Notes under the pieces: model-generated
The model's input: only the letters and a program-made list of their open reading frames with translations
What the model was told of the DNA's origin: nothing
Databases searched by the model: none
Assembly: GCA_963752755.1 (NCBI GenBank)
Contig: CAVVZJ010000014.1
Coordinates: 372,001 to 436,000 of the forward strand
Source: CAVVZJ01 sp963752755
Lineage (GTDB): Bacteria > Planctomycetota > Planctomycetia > Isosphaerales > Isosphaeraceae
Direction of reading: 5' to 3'
Length of the DNA stretch: 64,000 bases
Part shown: one piece after another, positions 47,845-58,230 of the stretch
How the letters are laid out: every line of letters starts with the position of its first letter
Position numbering within the stretch: position 1 is the first letter of the stretch
Program-made: the position numbers and the translations under genes

Positions 47845-49326
47845 ATGCGACCGTGGCACCTCATCTCTGGTCTGCTGCTGCTCGTCGCTCCAACCCTCGC
47901 GACGGCCCAGGATAGCCCGAAGGCTGGCAAGAACTCCGACGGATCGAAGGTCTTCAAGGCCGGGGCGGCGACCAGCAACATCACGCCGCCGCTGGGCCAG
48001 CCGATCGTCGGCGGCTGGAACTCGCCGCCGGCCACGCAGATCCACGACGAGCTGCACGCCCGCTGCCTGGTCCTGGACGACGGCCAGACCCGCCTGGCCT
48101 TCGCCATCTGCGACAGCGTGGGCATCCCCCGCGAGGTCTTCGACGCCGCCCGGCGGATGGTTCACGACGAGACCGGGCTGCCCGAGGACCACATCCTGTT
48201 GGCGGCGACTCACACCCATTCGGCCACCTCCTCCCGAGGGGCCAATCCCCTCAAGCCGGACGAGGAACTCTTCGACTACCAGCGGTTCCTCGCCCGACGG
48301 ATCGCCGACGGCATCCGTCGAGCGCTGAATAACCTGGAGCCGGCGGAGATCGGCTGGGGCTCGGTGGACGTGCCCACCCAGGTCTTCAACCGCCGCTGGT
48401 ATCTCAAGGAAGGCACGCCGATCCCGAACCCCTTCGGTGGCCAGGATCGGGTCATGATGAATCCGGGCCGGGGACGCCCCGAACTGGTCGAACCGGCCGG
48501 GCCGACCGATCCCCAGGTCTCCTTCCTGTCGGTCCGATCGAAGGACGGTCGGCCGATCGCGTTGCTGGCCAACTACTCGCTGCACTACGTCGGCGGCGTG
48601 CCCCGGGGCCACGTCTCGGCCGACTACTTCGCCCTCTTCGCCGACCGGATCACGCGGTTGCTCGGGGCCGACCGGCTCGACCCGCCGTTCGTGGGGATGC
48701 TGTCCAACGGCACCAGCGGCGATGTCAACAACATCGACTTCCGCCACCGGGGGAAGTCCCAGCCGCCTTACGAGAAGATGCGCCAGGTCGCCGACGAGGT
48801 GGCCGAGGCCGTGTACCAGGCCCATGGGAAGATCCCGTTCCGTTCCTGGGTCCCCCTCGCCGCCGCCCGGCAGGAACTGGTGCTCGCGGTCCGCAAGCCG
48901 ACCGAGGAGCAGCTCGATTACGCCCGGTCGATCCTCGCCAAGCCGGAGGACGCCAAGCCGTACCACGTCCACGAGCGGGTGTACGCCCGGCGCATCTTGC
49001 AGTTGCACGACTCGCCGGACGAGGTCTCGATCCCGCTCCAGGCGTTCCGCATCGGGGACCTGGGGATCGCCGCCATCCCGTTCGAGGTCTTCACCGAGAG
49101 CGGCCTGGCCATCAAGAAGCAGAGCCCGTTCCCGCGGACCTTCACGATCGAGCTGGCCAACGGCTCGTACGGCTACCTGCCGACCCCGAGGCAGCATGCC
49201 CTGGGCGGTTACGAGACCTGGCTGGGGACGAACAAGGTCGAGGTCGAGGCCTCGGACAAGATCGAGCAGACCGTCCTCGGGCTCCTTCGCAAGCTCCGGG
49301 AGGACACGGGCGGGTCGGATCGCTAG
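47845..49326 (+). CDS. Secreted neutral-ceramidase-like hydrolase
   Basis: The 493-residue product has a signal peptide (LISGLLLLVAPTLATAQ) and the N-terminal domain of neutral/alkaline ceramidases: FKAGAATSNITPPLGQPIVG, LAFAICDSVGIPREVFDAAR, HILLAATHTHSATSS with the zinc His pair, LANYSLHYVGGVPRGHVSAD and GMLSNGTSGDVNNIDF. Ceramidase substrates are sphingolipids in eukaryotes and some bacteria; planctomycete copies are numerous and may act on other amides. The C-terminal half is shorter than in mammalian enzymes. The gene is intact. Confidence 0.85.
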   Translation: MRPWHLISGLLLLVAPTLATAQDSPKAGKNSDGSKVFKAGAATSNITPPLGQPIVGGWNSPPATQIHDELHARCLVLDDGQTRLAFAICDSVGIPREVFDAARRMVHDETGLPEDHILLAATHTHSATSSRGANPLKPDEELFDYQRFLARRIADGIRRALNNLEPAEIGWGSVDVPTQVFNRRWYLKEGTPIPNPFGGQDRVMMNPGRGRPELVEPAGPTDPQVSFLSVRSKDGRPIALLANYSLHYVGGVPRGHVSADYFALFADRITRLLGADRLDPPFVGMLSNGTSGDVNNIDFRHRGKSQPPYEKMRQVADEVAEAVYQAHGKIPFRSWVPLAAARQELVLAVRKPTEEQLDYARSILAKPEDAKPYHVHERVYARRILQLHDSPDEVSIPLQAFRIGDLGIAAIPFEVFTESGLAIKKQSPFPRTFTIELANGSYGYLPTPRQHALGGYETWLGTNKVEVEASDKIEQTVLGLLRKLREDTGGSDR

Positions 49327-49393
49327 GTCGGATGGGCCGATCTTGACATGACAGGCGGCGGGGTGGCACTGGCAAGCGTAAGTGCTAATGTCT

Positions 49394-49456
49394 GGGTGCC
49401 ACTGGCTCTGCCCAGTGCTCCGGTCCGCCCCGGCACTGGCAGAGCCAGTGGCACCC
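49394..49456. repeat. Palindromic repeat, CACTGGC family, copy 1
   Basis: GGGTGCCACTGGCTCTGCC pairs with the right end GGCAGAGCCAGTGGCACCC (to 49456), with CAGTGCTCCGGTCCGCCCC between. It resembles copies 2 and 3, with CTCTG instead of GGCTTG in the arms. Confidence 0.7.
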
Positions 49457-49540
49457 GAAGACGGACCGCGGGGTGGCCTGGACAACGTCGCCGTTGTCCG
49501 GGCGGCGAAGCCGGCTGGTGGCACTGTTGGCCCTTCTTCT

Positions 49541-49616
49541 GGGTGCCACTGGCGGCTTGCCCGCCAGTGCTCCGGTCCGGTAAAAGCCACTGGCGGACAA
49601 GCCGCCAGTGGCACCC
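49541..49616. repeat. Palindromic repeat, CACTGGC family, copy 2
   Basis: GGGTGCCACTGGCGGCTTGC (49541-49560) and its reverse complement at the right end form a palindrome with one or two mismatches, around CTCCGGTCCGGTAAAAGC. It shares the flank GGTGGCACTGTTGGCCCTTC with copy 3. Confidence 0.75.
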
Positions 49617-49928
49617 GGCGAGGCTGCCAGAATGGCAGTTGGCTTCGTTCAGAAATCGATCCAGATTGCCCAGACGGCGGGGGCGGGGCGTTGGGTTCGT
49701 TTAGAAATCGGCAAGGTTGACGCAGATTCGCGGGTCGGACGAAGAGAAGAGGAAGATTCACCACAAAGGCACAAAGGGGGCACAAAGAAGATTGAGTTTA
49801 CGGGATGGAGCCTTTGTGCGGGACTGGTATTCTGGGTGACATTATGAAAGGATCATTTCTAGGAATTCTGTGCAGGCACGCGACGGGGGCGGGCGTCGGT
49901 TAGTTGGGCGGCCGGATTGCCAAGGAGC

Positions 49929-50012
49929 GTGGGGCATCCGGAAGTCTACGACGTCGAGGCGGCCCGGGAGAAGTCGGAAACGATCGCGACGGGCTCCGTC
50001 GAAACCCCGCGT
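49929..50012. repeat. 84-bp direct repeat, first copy
   Basis: GTGGGGCATCCGGAAGTCTA... to GAAACCCCGC is repeated at 50148-50230 with only a few substitutions and one gap. Both copies lie in non-coding sequence, 219 bp apart. Confidence 0.7.
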
Positions 50013-50068
50013 GGGGAGGTAGGGAAGTCGCCGCATCGTCCGCTGGTGGCACTGGTCGCCCTTCTTCT

Positions 50069-50144
50069 GGGTGCCACTGGCGGCTTGCCCGCCAGTGCTC
50101 CGGTCCGGTAAAAGACACTGGCGGGCAAGCCGCCAGTGGCACCC
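50069..50144. repeat. Palindromic repeat, CACTGGC family, copy 3
   Basis: GGGTGCCACTGGCGGCTTGC starts at 50069 and is mirrored at the right end. It is almost identical to copy 2 (one or two differences), including the central CTCCGGTCCGGTAAAAG, which points to a recent copying event. It lies between the two 84-bp direct repeats. Confidence 0.75.
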
Positions 50145-50147
50145 GGC

Positions 50148-50230
50148 GTGGGGTATTCGGGAGTCTACGACGTCGAGGCGGCCCGGGAGAACTCGGAGAG
50201 GATCGCGACGGGCTCCGTCGAAACCCCGCG
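50148..50230. repeat. 84-bp direct repeat, second copy
   Basis: The second copy of the direct repeat at 49929-50012: GAGTCTACGACGTCGAGGCG (50161-50180) is fully shared. The palindrome at 50069 lies between the two copies. Confidence 0.7.
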
Positions 50231-50240
50231 GGTGGCCCAA

Positions 50241-50362
50241 ACACGTCCCCGTATCCGGTTCGCGCAGCGACAAGCGGCTCCAGGTGATGCCCAGCGATTC
50301 CCGATCCGACCGGCTGCTCTGGGAGCCGCTTGCGGCTGCGCCGCCAGGACACGGGGACGTGT
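50241..50362. repeat. Long imperfect hairpin next to the direct repeats
   Basis: ACACGTCCCCGTATCCGGTT (from 50241) can pair with the reverse complement of the region ending ACGGGGACGTGT (to 50362), with about 32 of 41 arm positions matching. It could be a decayed relative of the palindromic repeats nearby. Confidence 0.55.
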
Positions 50363-50384
50363 CCTGGCCACCCACGTGTCGAGC

Positions 50385-51455
50385 CTAGCGGGAGGGCGAG
50401 CCAAGGCGGACGTAGCGGCCGTCGGGGTCGAAGCCGAACACGACGCGGGTCCGGGCGTCGCGGTCGTAGACCCGCCACGTCCGAGCGGCGACGCGGCTGG
50501 GGACCTCCAGCACGGTCACGGGGTCGCCCTCGTGGAGCCCACCGGAGTAGTCGCGGAGCATCGTGCCGAAGCGGCGGGGGATCTCCGGGTGGTTGGCTGA
50601 GGACAGCGGCTCGGGCAGGATCGGCGCGAAGTGGGTGCCGGTGTCGGGCCGGGACTCCAGCGTCCAGGCGTCGCCGGTGTCGTCGCGGGTCACGGTGGCG
50701 ACCAGCGACCGCGGCCCGGTGCGGCGGGCGTCGACGACCGTCACCGGCGCGTCGCGGAAGTTGTCCTCGGCGTAGCGGTACGCCAGCCATTCGGCGTCCC
50801 CGGCCCACCAGCGGAAGGCCATCTCCCCCCGCTCGACCTCGCCGTCCGGCAGCCGCACGCTCCAGTACCGCCCGTCGGGCAGGCTGTGGACGAGCCCGAA
50901 CCTGAGCGTCTTGCCGTCGTCGCGGACGACGCGGGCCAGCTCGTCCACGGACGCCCCTTCGGCCCCCGTCTCCGCCTTCACAGCGGCCATCATCGCCCGG
51001 ATCGCCTCCGAGGTCGCGAGTAGCTCCGGGTCCGGCTCGGGCTCGGGCTCCGGGGCCAGCTCGGGCTCGGGTGTCGGCCGCACGATCGCGACCGGCCGCG
51101 GCGGCGGCGGCTCATCGCGAGACCAGAACCGCGCCGCCAGGCCCGCGAGGGAGACCGCCACAACGACCAGCGGCCAGGGCCGGACGCGGCGGGGCGACGG
51201 CGGCAGGGCGACCGGCGTCGGCCCCGGCGGCTCGGGGTCATCGGCACGATAACGCGACGGCGTCGGCCCGGTCGGTTCCGGCGCGGGCCCCGGCGGCTCC
51301 TCCGGGTCGCCGACCTCGATCCCGAGCTGGTCGAGGAAGTCGGGCACGGGGACCTGCACGCGATGGCCGCACGCCGGGCACGGTAAGCTCTTGCCGGCCG
51401 CGGCGTCCTTGAGCGTCAGTGTACGCCCGCAGTCACACTTCACTCGGATCGGCAT
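50385..51455 (-). CDS. Zinc-ribbon, single-helix membrane protein of unknown function
   Basis: The 356-residue product begins with a zinc ribbon (VKCDCGRTLTLKDAAAGKSL then CPACG), then a Pro-rich linker, one helix (PWPLVVVAVSLAGLAARFW, about residues 93-111), and a Pro/Glu-rich repeat (PEPELAPEPEPEPDPELL). The outer domain has ARVVRDDGKTLRFGLVHSLP and YWSVRLPDGEVERGEMAFRW. Zinc-ribbon plus single helix is a common planctomycete layout. No enzymatic motif is evident. Confidence 0.68.
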   Translation of the reverse strand: MPIRVKCDCGRTLTLKDAAAGKSLPCPACGHRVQVPVPDFLDQLGIEVGDPEEPPGPAPEPTGPTPSRYRADDPEPPGPTPVALPPSPRRVRPWPLVVVAVSLAGLAARFWSRDEPPPPRPVAIVRPTPEPELAPEPEPEPDPELLATSEAIRAMMAAVKAETGAEGASVDELARVVRDDGKTLRFGLVHSLPDGRYWSVRLPDGEVERGEMAFRWWAGDAEWLAYRYAEDNFRDAPVTVVDARRTGPRSLVATVTRDDTGDAWTLESRPDTGTHFAPILPEPLSSANHPEIPRRFGTMLRDYSGGLHEGDPVTVLEVPSRVAARTWRVYDRDARTRVVFGFDPDGRYVRLGSPSR

Positions 51456-51648
51456 TGCTGATTCTCCACTATTTAAGCGGGGAAATTGGTGTCAGCCCTC
51501 ACGCCGCCCTTCTGGCGGCACCCGAAGCCCATGAAAATGGGTGATCTGGAGGCATCAGGACCGACTTTCCGCACATTGGCCTGCCCCCCAAAACCTGGTC
51601 CACCCTTAATGGGAATCGTACAACTGGCAGAGAGCCAGGGAGCGACCC

Positions 51649-51813
51649 ATGCGAAAACGACCAGGACCGGACAAAATCGCTTCAATCCTCCGCGACTTCC
51701 AGGCCGACCTCGACGCCGGCCTGAACGTCAACCAGGCGGCGCGCAAGGCGGGGATCGCCACCACCACCTACTACCGATGGAAGGCACTCGAGGAGAACCC
51801 CGTATCGGGATGA
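51649..51813 (+). pseudogene. IS3-type OrfA fragment (transposase helix-turn-helix)
   Basis: ATG 51649 encodes 54 residues, MRKRPGPDKIASILRDFQAD ... VNQAARKAGIATTTYYRWKA, matching the N-terminal helix-turn-helix of IS3-family OrfA proteins. It then stops at TGA 51811. The dimerisation part and the OrfB integrase are missing. It directly abuts the tandem repeats at 51814, so the element is a truncated relic. Confidence 0.65.
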
Positions 51814-51934
51814 GAATTGGTGTCAATTCATTTTTCCGGGTGGCGGAAAGAGAATTGGAAAGAGAATTGGTGTCAATTCATTTTTCCGGGTGGCGCACGA
51901 AGGGAATTGGTGTCTTTCATTTTTCCGGGTGGCG
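51814..51934. repeat. Three tandem copies of a hairpin unit
   Basis: The 32-bp unit, GAATTGGTGTCAATTC followed by ATTTTTCCGGGTGGCG, occurs at 51814-51845, 51864-51895 and 51904-51934 (the third slightly altered). The first half is itself a palindrome (GAATTG-GTGT-CAATTC), followed by a T-run, as in a terminator. The first copy begins immediately after the stop codon of the IS fragment. Confidence 0.7.
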
Positions 51935-51940
51935 TATTTT

Positions 51941-52006
51941 GGAAGGTGCTCGCCGGGCACCCGGCGGCGACTTAGAATGGGTGTGTCCTTGAGGGAGGCT
52001 CCTGAT
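51941..52006 (+). pseudogene. Probable deletion remnant of a DUF4058 gene
   Basis: Bases 51941-51980 repeat the 40-bp motif that precedes the DUF4058 gene at 46683 (37/40). Bases 51986-52006 read VLEGGS-stop, matching the VLEGSP-stop end of the DUF4058 gene at 47480, and the flanks CTGATTCAG are also shared (47478 and 52003). The 700-bp body of the gene is missing. The remnant overlaps the 3' end of the histidine kinase by a few bases. Confidence 0.5.
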
Positions 52007-54483
<2,477 letters not shown>

Positions 54484-54702
54484 CCTCGGAACGTCGAGGC
54501 GTGGTCGTGGGAAGGCCGGGACTGGCTCGACCCGAGCCAGCCGTCCGCCAGCACGACTCGGCTTGACCGGCCGGGCTCGGGTTACGACGATAGTCCTGCA
54601 CCTTCATTATAGACACCAGACCTCCGAAGCCGAAGGGGAACGCGTCGACGCCGCGCCCCCGAGCCGCCATTGACACCGACGCTTCCCGCCCCGGAACCCC
54701 GC

Positions 54703-55065
54703 ATGTCCGCCTACACCCACCACATCTTCGTCTGCGGCAACGTCCGCGAGGCCGGCCACAAGCGCGGCTGTTGCGATCCCGAAGGGCGGCAGACGTTGCG
54801 CGACGCCTTCAAGATGGCCCTCAAGCGGGCCGGCTTCGCCAGCCTCGTCCGTGCGAACCATGCCGGCTGCCTCGATCAGTGCGAGCATGGACCGGCCGTC
54901 GTGATCTATCCCCAGGGCCTCTGGTACGGCCGCGTCACCGTCGAGGACGTCCCCCGGATCGTCGAGAAGACGCTCCTCCAGGGCGAGATCCTCCCCGATC
55001 TGCTGATCCCTGACGACTGCCTGAACAACCCGGATTGCCCTCACCGCGCCGTCGTCAAGAAATAA
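54703..55065 (+). CDS. Thioredoxin-like [2Fe-2S] ferredoxin
   Basis: The 120-residue product (ATG 54703) is a Shethna-type [2Fe-2S] ferredoxin: YTHHIFVCGNVREAGHKRGC supplies the first two Cys, and HAGCLDQCEHGPAVVIYPQG supplies the CxxxC pair. The fold is thioredoxin-like. It starts the panC-panD-lgt cluster but is probably not a partner in pantothenate synthesis; it may donate electrons to an unlinked enzyme. Confidence 0.85.
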   Translation: MSAYTHHIFVCGNVREAGHKRGCCDPEGRQTLRDAFKMALKRAGFASLVRANHAGCLDQCEHGPAVVIYPQGLWYGRVTVEDVPRIVEKTLLQGEILPDLLIPDDCLNNPDCPHRAVVKK

Positions 55066-55074
55066 GGTCGCCTC

Positions 55075-55998
55075 ATGGACCCCGCCCTGCATCCGCTGCC
55101 CACTGTCGAGACGATCGCCGAGGTCCGCGCCGCGGTGCGGACCGCCCGGGTGCAGAAGAAGCTCATCGGGTTCGTCCCCACGATGGGGGCCTTGCACGAC
55201 GGCCACGCCGCCTTGATCGAGGCGTGCCGGAAGGAGGCGGGGTTCGTGGTCGTCTCGATCTTCGTCAACCCGACGCAGTTCGGACCCGACGAGGACTTCG
55301 ACCGCTATCCCCGGACCCCCGAGGCCGACCTGGCACTCTGCGCCGAGGCGGGAGCCGACGTCGTGTTTCAGCCAGGCGTCGAACGGATGTATCCGACCGG
55401 ACCGTCGGCCACGTTCGTCGAGGTGCCGGGACTCTCCTCCGCACTCGAAGGCGCCGCTCGGCCGGGACACTTCCGGGGCGTGGCCACGGTCGTGCTCAAG
55501 CTCCTGAATATCGTCGGCCCCGACGTGGCCCACTTTGGGGAGAAGGATTATCAGCAGTTGCTGGTGATCCGGCGCCTGGTGGCCGACCTGAACGTGCCGG
55601 TCGAGATCCACGGCGTACCGACCGTCCGCGAGCCCGACGGCCTCGCCCTGAGCAGCCGGAACCGCTACCTGGACGCCGACGACCGCCGCGCCGCCGCCGT
55701 GCTCTGGCGGGCCTTGCAGGAGGCGACAACGGCCGTCGCCGCCGGAGAGCGCGAGGCCGACCGGGTTCGACAGATTTTGCGAACGGCGGTAGAATCGGAA
55801 GGGAGAACCCGGCTCGAATACGCCGAGGTGGCCGACGCGGCCACACTCGAGCCGCTGGCCATTCTGGAACCGGGCCGACCCGCCCGCGCCCTGCTGGCCG
55901 CCCGCGTCGGACCGGCTCGCCTGATCGACAACGCCGCGTTGCCGACCGGGGCCGCTCCCCTGCCCGATCCCCGTCCCCAACCGACCCCTCCGGGGTGA
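55075..55998 (+). CDS. panC: Pantoate-beta-alanine ligase PanC
   Basis: PanC joins pantoate to beta-alanine with ATP, the last step of pantothenate synthesis. The 307-residue product has PTMGALHDGHAALIE with HIGH-like HDGH (41-44), VVSIFVNPTQFGPDEDFDRY, KLLNIVGPDVAHFGEKDYQQ and the KMSKS-like LALSSRNRYL. The start ATG 55075 is 9 bp after the ferredoxin stop. The gene is intact, and panD, which makes the beta-alanine, follows 9 bp later. Confidence 0.95.
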   Translation: MDPALHPLPTVETIAEVRAAVRTARVQKKLIGFVPTMGALHDGHAALIEACRKEAGFVVVSIFVNPTQFGPDEDFDRYPRTPEADLALCAEAGADVVFQPGVERMYPTGPSATFVEVPGLSSALEGAARPGHFRGVATVVLKLLNIVGPDVAHFGEKDYQQLLVIRRLVADLNVPVEIHGVPTVREPDGLALSSRNRYLDADDRRAAAVLWRALQEATTAVAAGEREADRVRQILRTAVESEGRTRLEYAEVADAATLEPLAILEPGRPARALLAARVGPARLIDNAALPTGAAPLPDPRPQPTPPG

Positions 55999-56007
55999 GC
56001 CAGCCGG

Positions 56008-56391
56008 ATGCATCTCAAGGTCCTTCGAAGCAAGCTCCATATGGCCGCCGTCACGGGCTGCGAACTGAACTACCACGGCAGCCTCACGGTCGACCTCGAC
56101 CTGATGGACGCCGTCGGCCTGCACCCTTACGAGTCGATCCTGGTCAGCAACGTCGCGACCGGCGACCGGGCGGAGACGTATCTCCTGCCGGGCGCCCGCG
56201 GCTCCGGTCAGATCGAGCTGAACGGCGCGATGGCCCGCATCGGGGCCGTCGGCGACCGCCTGATCGTCATGGCCTTCGCGTTCCTCGAACCGGGCGAGGT
56301 CGAGGGACATCGCCCCCAGGTCGTGGCGCTCGACGACCGCAACCGGATCGTCGAGCATCTCGATTACGCCCCGATCGCCGCCGTGGAGTGA
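56008..56391 (+). CDS. panD: Aspartate 1-decarboxylase PanD
   Basis: PanD converts aspartate to beta-alanine and self-cleaves at a Gly-Ser bond to make a pyruvoyl group. The 127-residue product has the cleavage site NYHGSLTVD with Gly24-Ser25, in the normal place, and INGAMARIGAVGDRLIVMAF-like motifs (LNGAMARIGAVGDR). Start ATG 56008. It lies 9 bp after panC. Confidence 0.93.
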   Translation: MHLKVLRSKLHMAAVTGCELNYHGSLTVDLDLMDAVGLHPYESILVSNVATGDRAETYLLPGARGSGQIELNGAMARIGAVGDRLIVMAFAFLEPGEVEGHRPQVVALDDRNRIVEHLDYAPIAAVE

Positions 56392-56400
56392 GACCCGAGC

Positions 56401-57319
56401 ATGCTGCGCATCCTCCACGAATTCCACGCCGGCCGGTTCACGATCCCGATCTACGGCTTCGGCCTGATGCTCTGCCTCGCCTTCCTCGGGGCCATCGGCC
56501 TGGCCGCCTGGCGAGCGCAGCGCGAAAAGCTCGACCCGGAGACGATCTATGATCTCGCCTTTTACGTCCTGCTGGGAGCCCTGATCGGGGCGCAGGGCGC
56601 TCTACGTCTGGGAATACTGGGGCACACGGATCAAGGATCTGGGCGACGTCTTCAAGATCTGGGAAGGCGGGATCGTTTTCTACGGCGGCGCGATCGGCGG
56701 TGCCCTGGCGATCGCGCTCTACTGGTGGCGCAAGCGGTTCCCTCTGCTCCCGACGCTCGACGCGATCGCCCCCTCGATCGCGTTGGGACTGGCGATTGGC
56801 CGGGTCGGCTGCTTCCTCAACGGCTGCTGCTACGGCGACGAGTGCCAGCTCCCCTGGGCGGTCGCCTTCCCGCCCGGCTCCCCACCCTGGTGGCAGCAAG
56901 CCCTCGACGGCCACCTGAACGGCCTCCAGGAGGCCACCCTGAAGGCCGTGCAAGGTCATCAGGTCCCCCCGGGAACGCCCTGGTCGCATCCGGTCCACCC
57001 CACGCAGCTTTACTCGGTGATCGACGGCCTGGTCCTGCTCTCCCTGCTCTCGGCTTACTTCCCCCTGCGGCGCCGCGACGGCGCCGTCTTCGCTCTCCTG
57101 CTGACGACCTACCCCATCACCCGCTTTCTCATCGAGCAGCTTCGCAGCGACGAGGCGGCACTCTTCGCCGGCATGACGATCTCACAGAATGTCAGCGTCC
57201 TGATTCTCTTCTGCGGACTCGCCTTCTGGGCCTTCCTTCTCCGCCGCCCCGCCGGCCGACACGCCGACCACGTCGCCCAGGACTCCCCGGCCGAAGCGAT
57301 CTCGGCGATGCCCCGCTGA
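56401..57319 (+). CDS. lgt: Prolipoprotein diacylglyceryl transferase, frameshifted
   Basis: Lgt transfers diacylglycerol from phosphatidylglycerol to the lipobox Cys of prolipoproteins in the inner membrane. Motifs: YGFGLMLCLAFLGAIGLAAW, VFYGGAIGGALAIAL and the signature GRVGCFLNGCCYGDECQLPW, then HPTQLYSVIDGLVL. An extra base near 56597 (GCGCAGGGCG where GCGCGGGCG is expected) shifts the frame. It follows panD by 9 bp. An insert of about 40 residues (PWWQQALDGHLNGLQEATLK) after the signature is longer than in E. coli. Confidence 0.9.
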
Positions 57320-57396
57320 GCGGCTCCCCACGATCGCTTTTTTTGACTGCGAGGAGCCACCCGGGACGAAGCGAAAACGTCCGATGACGCTTCGGC

Positions 57397-57637
57397 AACG
57401 CGCCGGGACGCCTGCGGAACGCCCGGAGGACGCTGCGGGGACGCTCCGAATCACTCCAGATCCATCGCCACAAGTGCTGCCGCTCTCAGGATTTCGAACA
57501 GTCAATTTACCCATCTTGAAGTTCGTTCAGCGCCCGGGACGCGCCGTTGGCGTCCGAACGTCGCAGCGCCTCGCCGGGCGACCGGCCGGCTCAGGGCACC
57601 ACGACCTTGCCAGGGAGACAGCGTTAATTATAGCACA
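57397..57637. repeat. Dispersed intergenic element, copy C
   Basis: It has the same order of blocks as copy A: AACGCGCCGGGACGCCTGCG (57398-57417), GACGC-type units, an A/T-rich stretch, the core GAAGTTCGTTCAGCGCCCGG (57518-57537) and, about 100 bp on, TTAATTATAGCACA (57624-57637). The GACGC units (GACGCCTGCGGAACGCCC, GACGCTGCGGGGACGCTCC) are denser than in copy A. Confidence 0.65.
57627..57635 (-). promoter_or_regulatory. Extended -10 promoter motif inside element copy C
   Basis: On the minus strand this reads TGCTATAAT, identical to the motif in copy A. No convincing -35 lies 17 bp upstream, as expected for promoters that rely on the extended -10. Confidence 0.45.
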
Positions 57638-57888
57638 CGAAGGAGGCAACGGCGTGTAAAAACTCGTCGACAGGGAGGAGCGAACCGGCCAGGGTCTGCC
57701 GCCACGTCGGGAGAACACGGCTTTCCGGGGAACCTCCAGATTGCCTAGTCGTCTCCTGCGCCAGATCCGCACCATCCCGGATTGGTCGGGAGCCGGTCCG
57801 GAGCCGGCGCATGGGATAGGCTTGTGTGGAAGACGGTCCTGTTCCGGGTCTTTCCCGGGCATTTGCGGACCGGAAAGGATGGACTGCC

Positions 57889-58230
57889 ATGCTCAACCGA
57901 CAACACCGCTTCCTCTACGTCCTGTGCCTGCTGGCCGCCCTGCCGTTGGGGTGCGCATCGTCGCGGTCCTCGTATCGGCCGATCGCCGCGGCCGAGCCGT
58001 CACTGGATGGCGTGGCCGGGAACCCGGCCGTGGTCGCCGACGTTCCCGCCGCGCGGCCGATCACGTTCGCAGACCGGCACCCCTTGTTCTCCAAGCCACG
58101 CGAGTATTACGAGCGGGTCGGCGACAACAAGCTCGCCAGGACGGCCGCTGCCACCTTCATCGGGGTGCCAGCCGGCATCGTTGGCGAGATGCGTCAGATC
58201 GTCATCGGCAACCCGGCGCCTCACTATTGA
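57889..58230 (+). CDS. Small lipoprotein
   Basis: ATG 57889, 113 residues: MLNRQHRFLYVLCLLAALPL followed by GCAS, a type II signal with a lipobox (LPLGC). The mature part is short, with ARPITFADRHPLFSKPREYY and a Gly-rich end with a hydrophobic tail (TAAATFIGVPAGIVGEM), which may be a second membrane contact. No family was recognised. It would be a substrate of the upstream Lgt. The ribosome-binding site AAAGGA is 9 bp before the ATG. Confidence 0.65.
   Translation: MLNRQHRFLYVLCLLAALPLGCASSRSSYRPIAAAEPSLDGVAGNPAVVADVPAARPITFADRHPLFSKPREYYERVGDNKLARTAAATFIGVPAGIVGEMRQIVIGNPAPHY

Larger units (their letters stand above)
49327..50384. other. Repeat-dense intergenic block
   Basis: About 1,060 bp contain no supported gene. 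The block contains three palindromic units (49394, 49541 and 50069), two 84-bp direct repeats (49929 and 50148) and a long imperfect hairpin (50241-50362), listed separately. It lies between the convergent ceramidase-like and zinc-ribbon genes. Confidence 0.6.
57320..57888. other. Spacer containing dispersed element copy C
   Basis: No gene is supported. It contains the element at 57397-57637 and a T-run (57338-57346, CTTTTTTTG) shortly after the lgt stop that may help end transcription. Confidence 0.45.

Noticed and set aside
51814..51934. Short CRISPR array
   Set aside because: Only three units with 8- to 18-bp intervals and no cas genes; the unit itself is a small palindrome.
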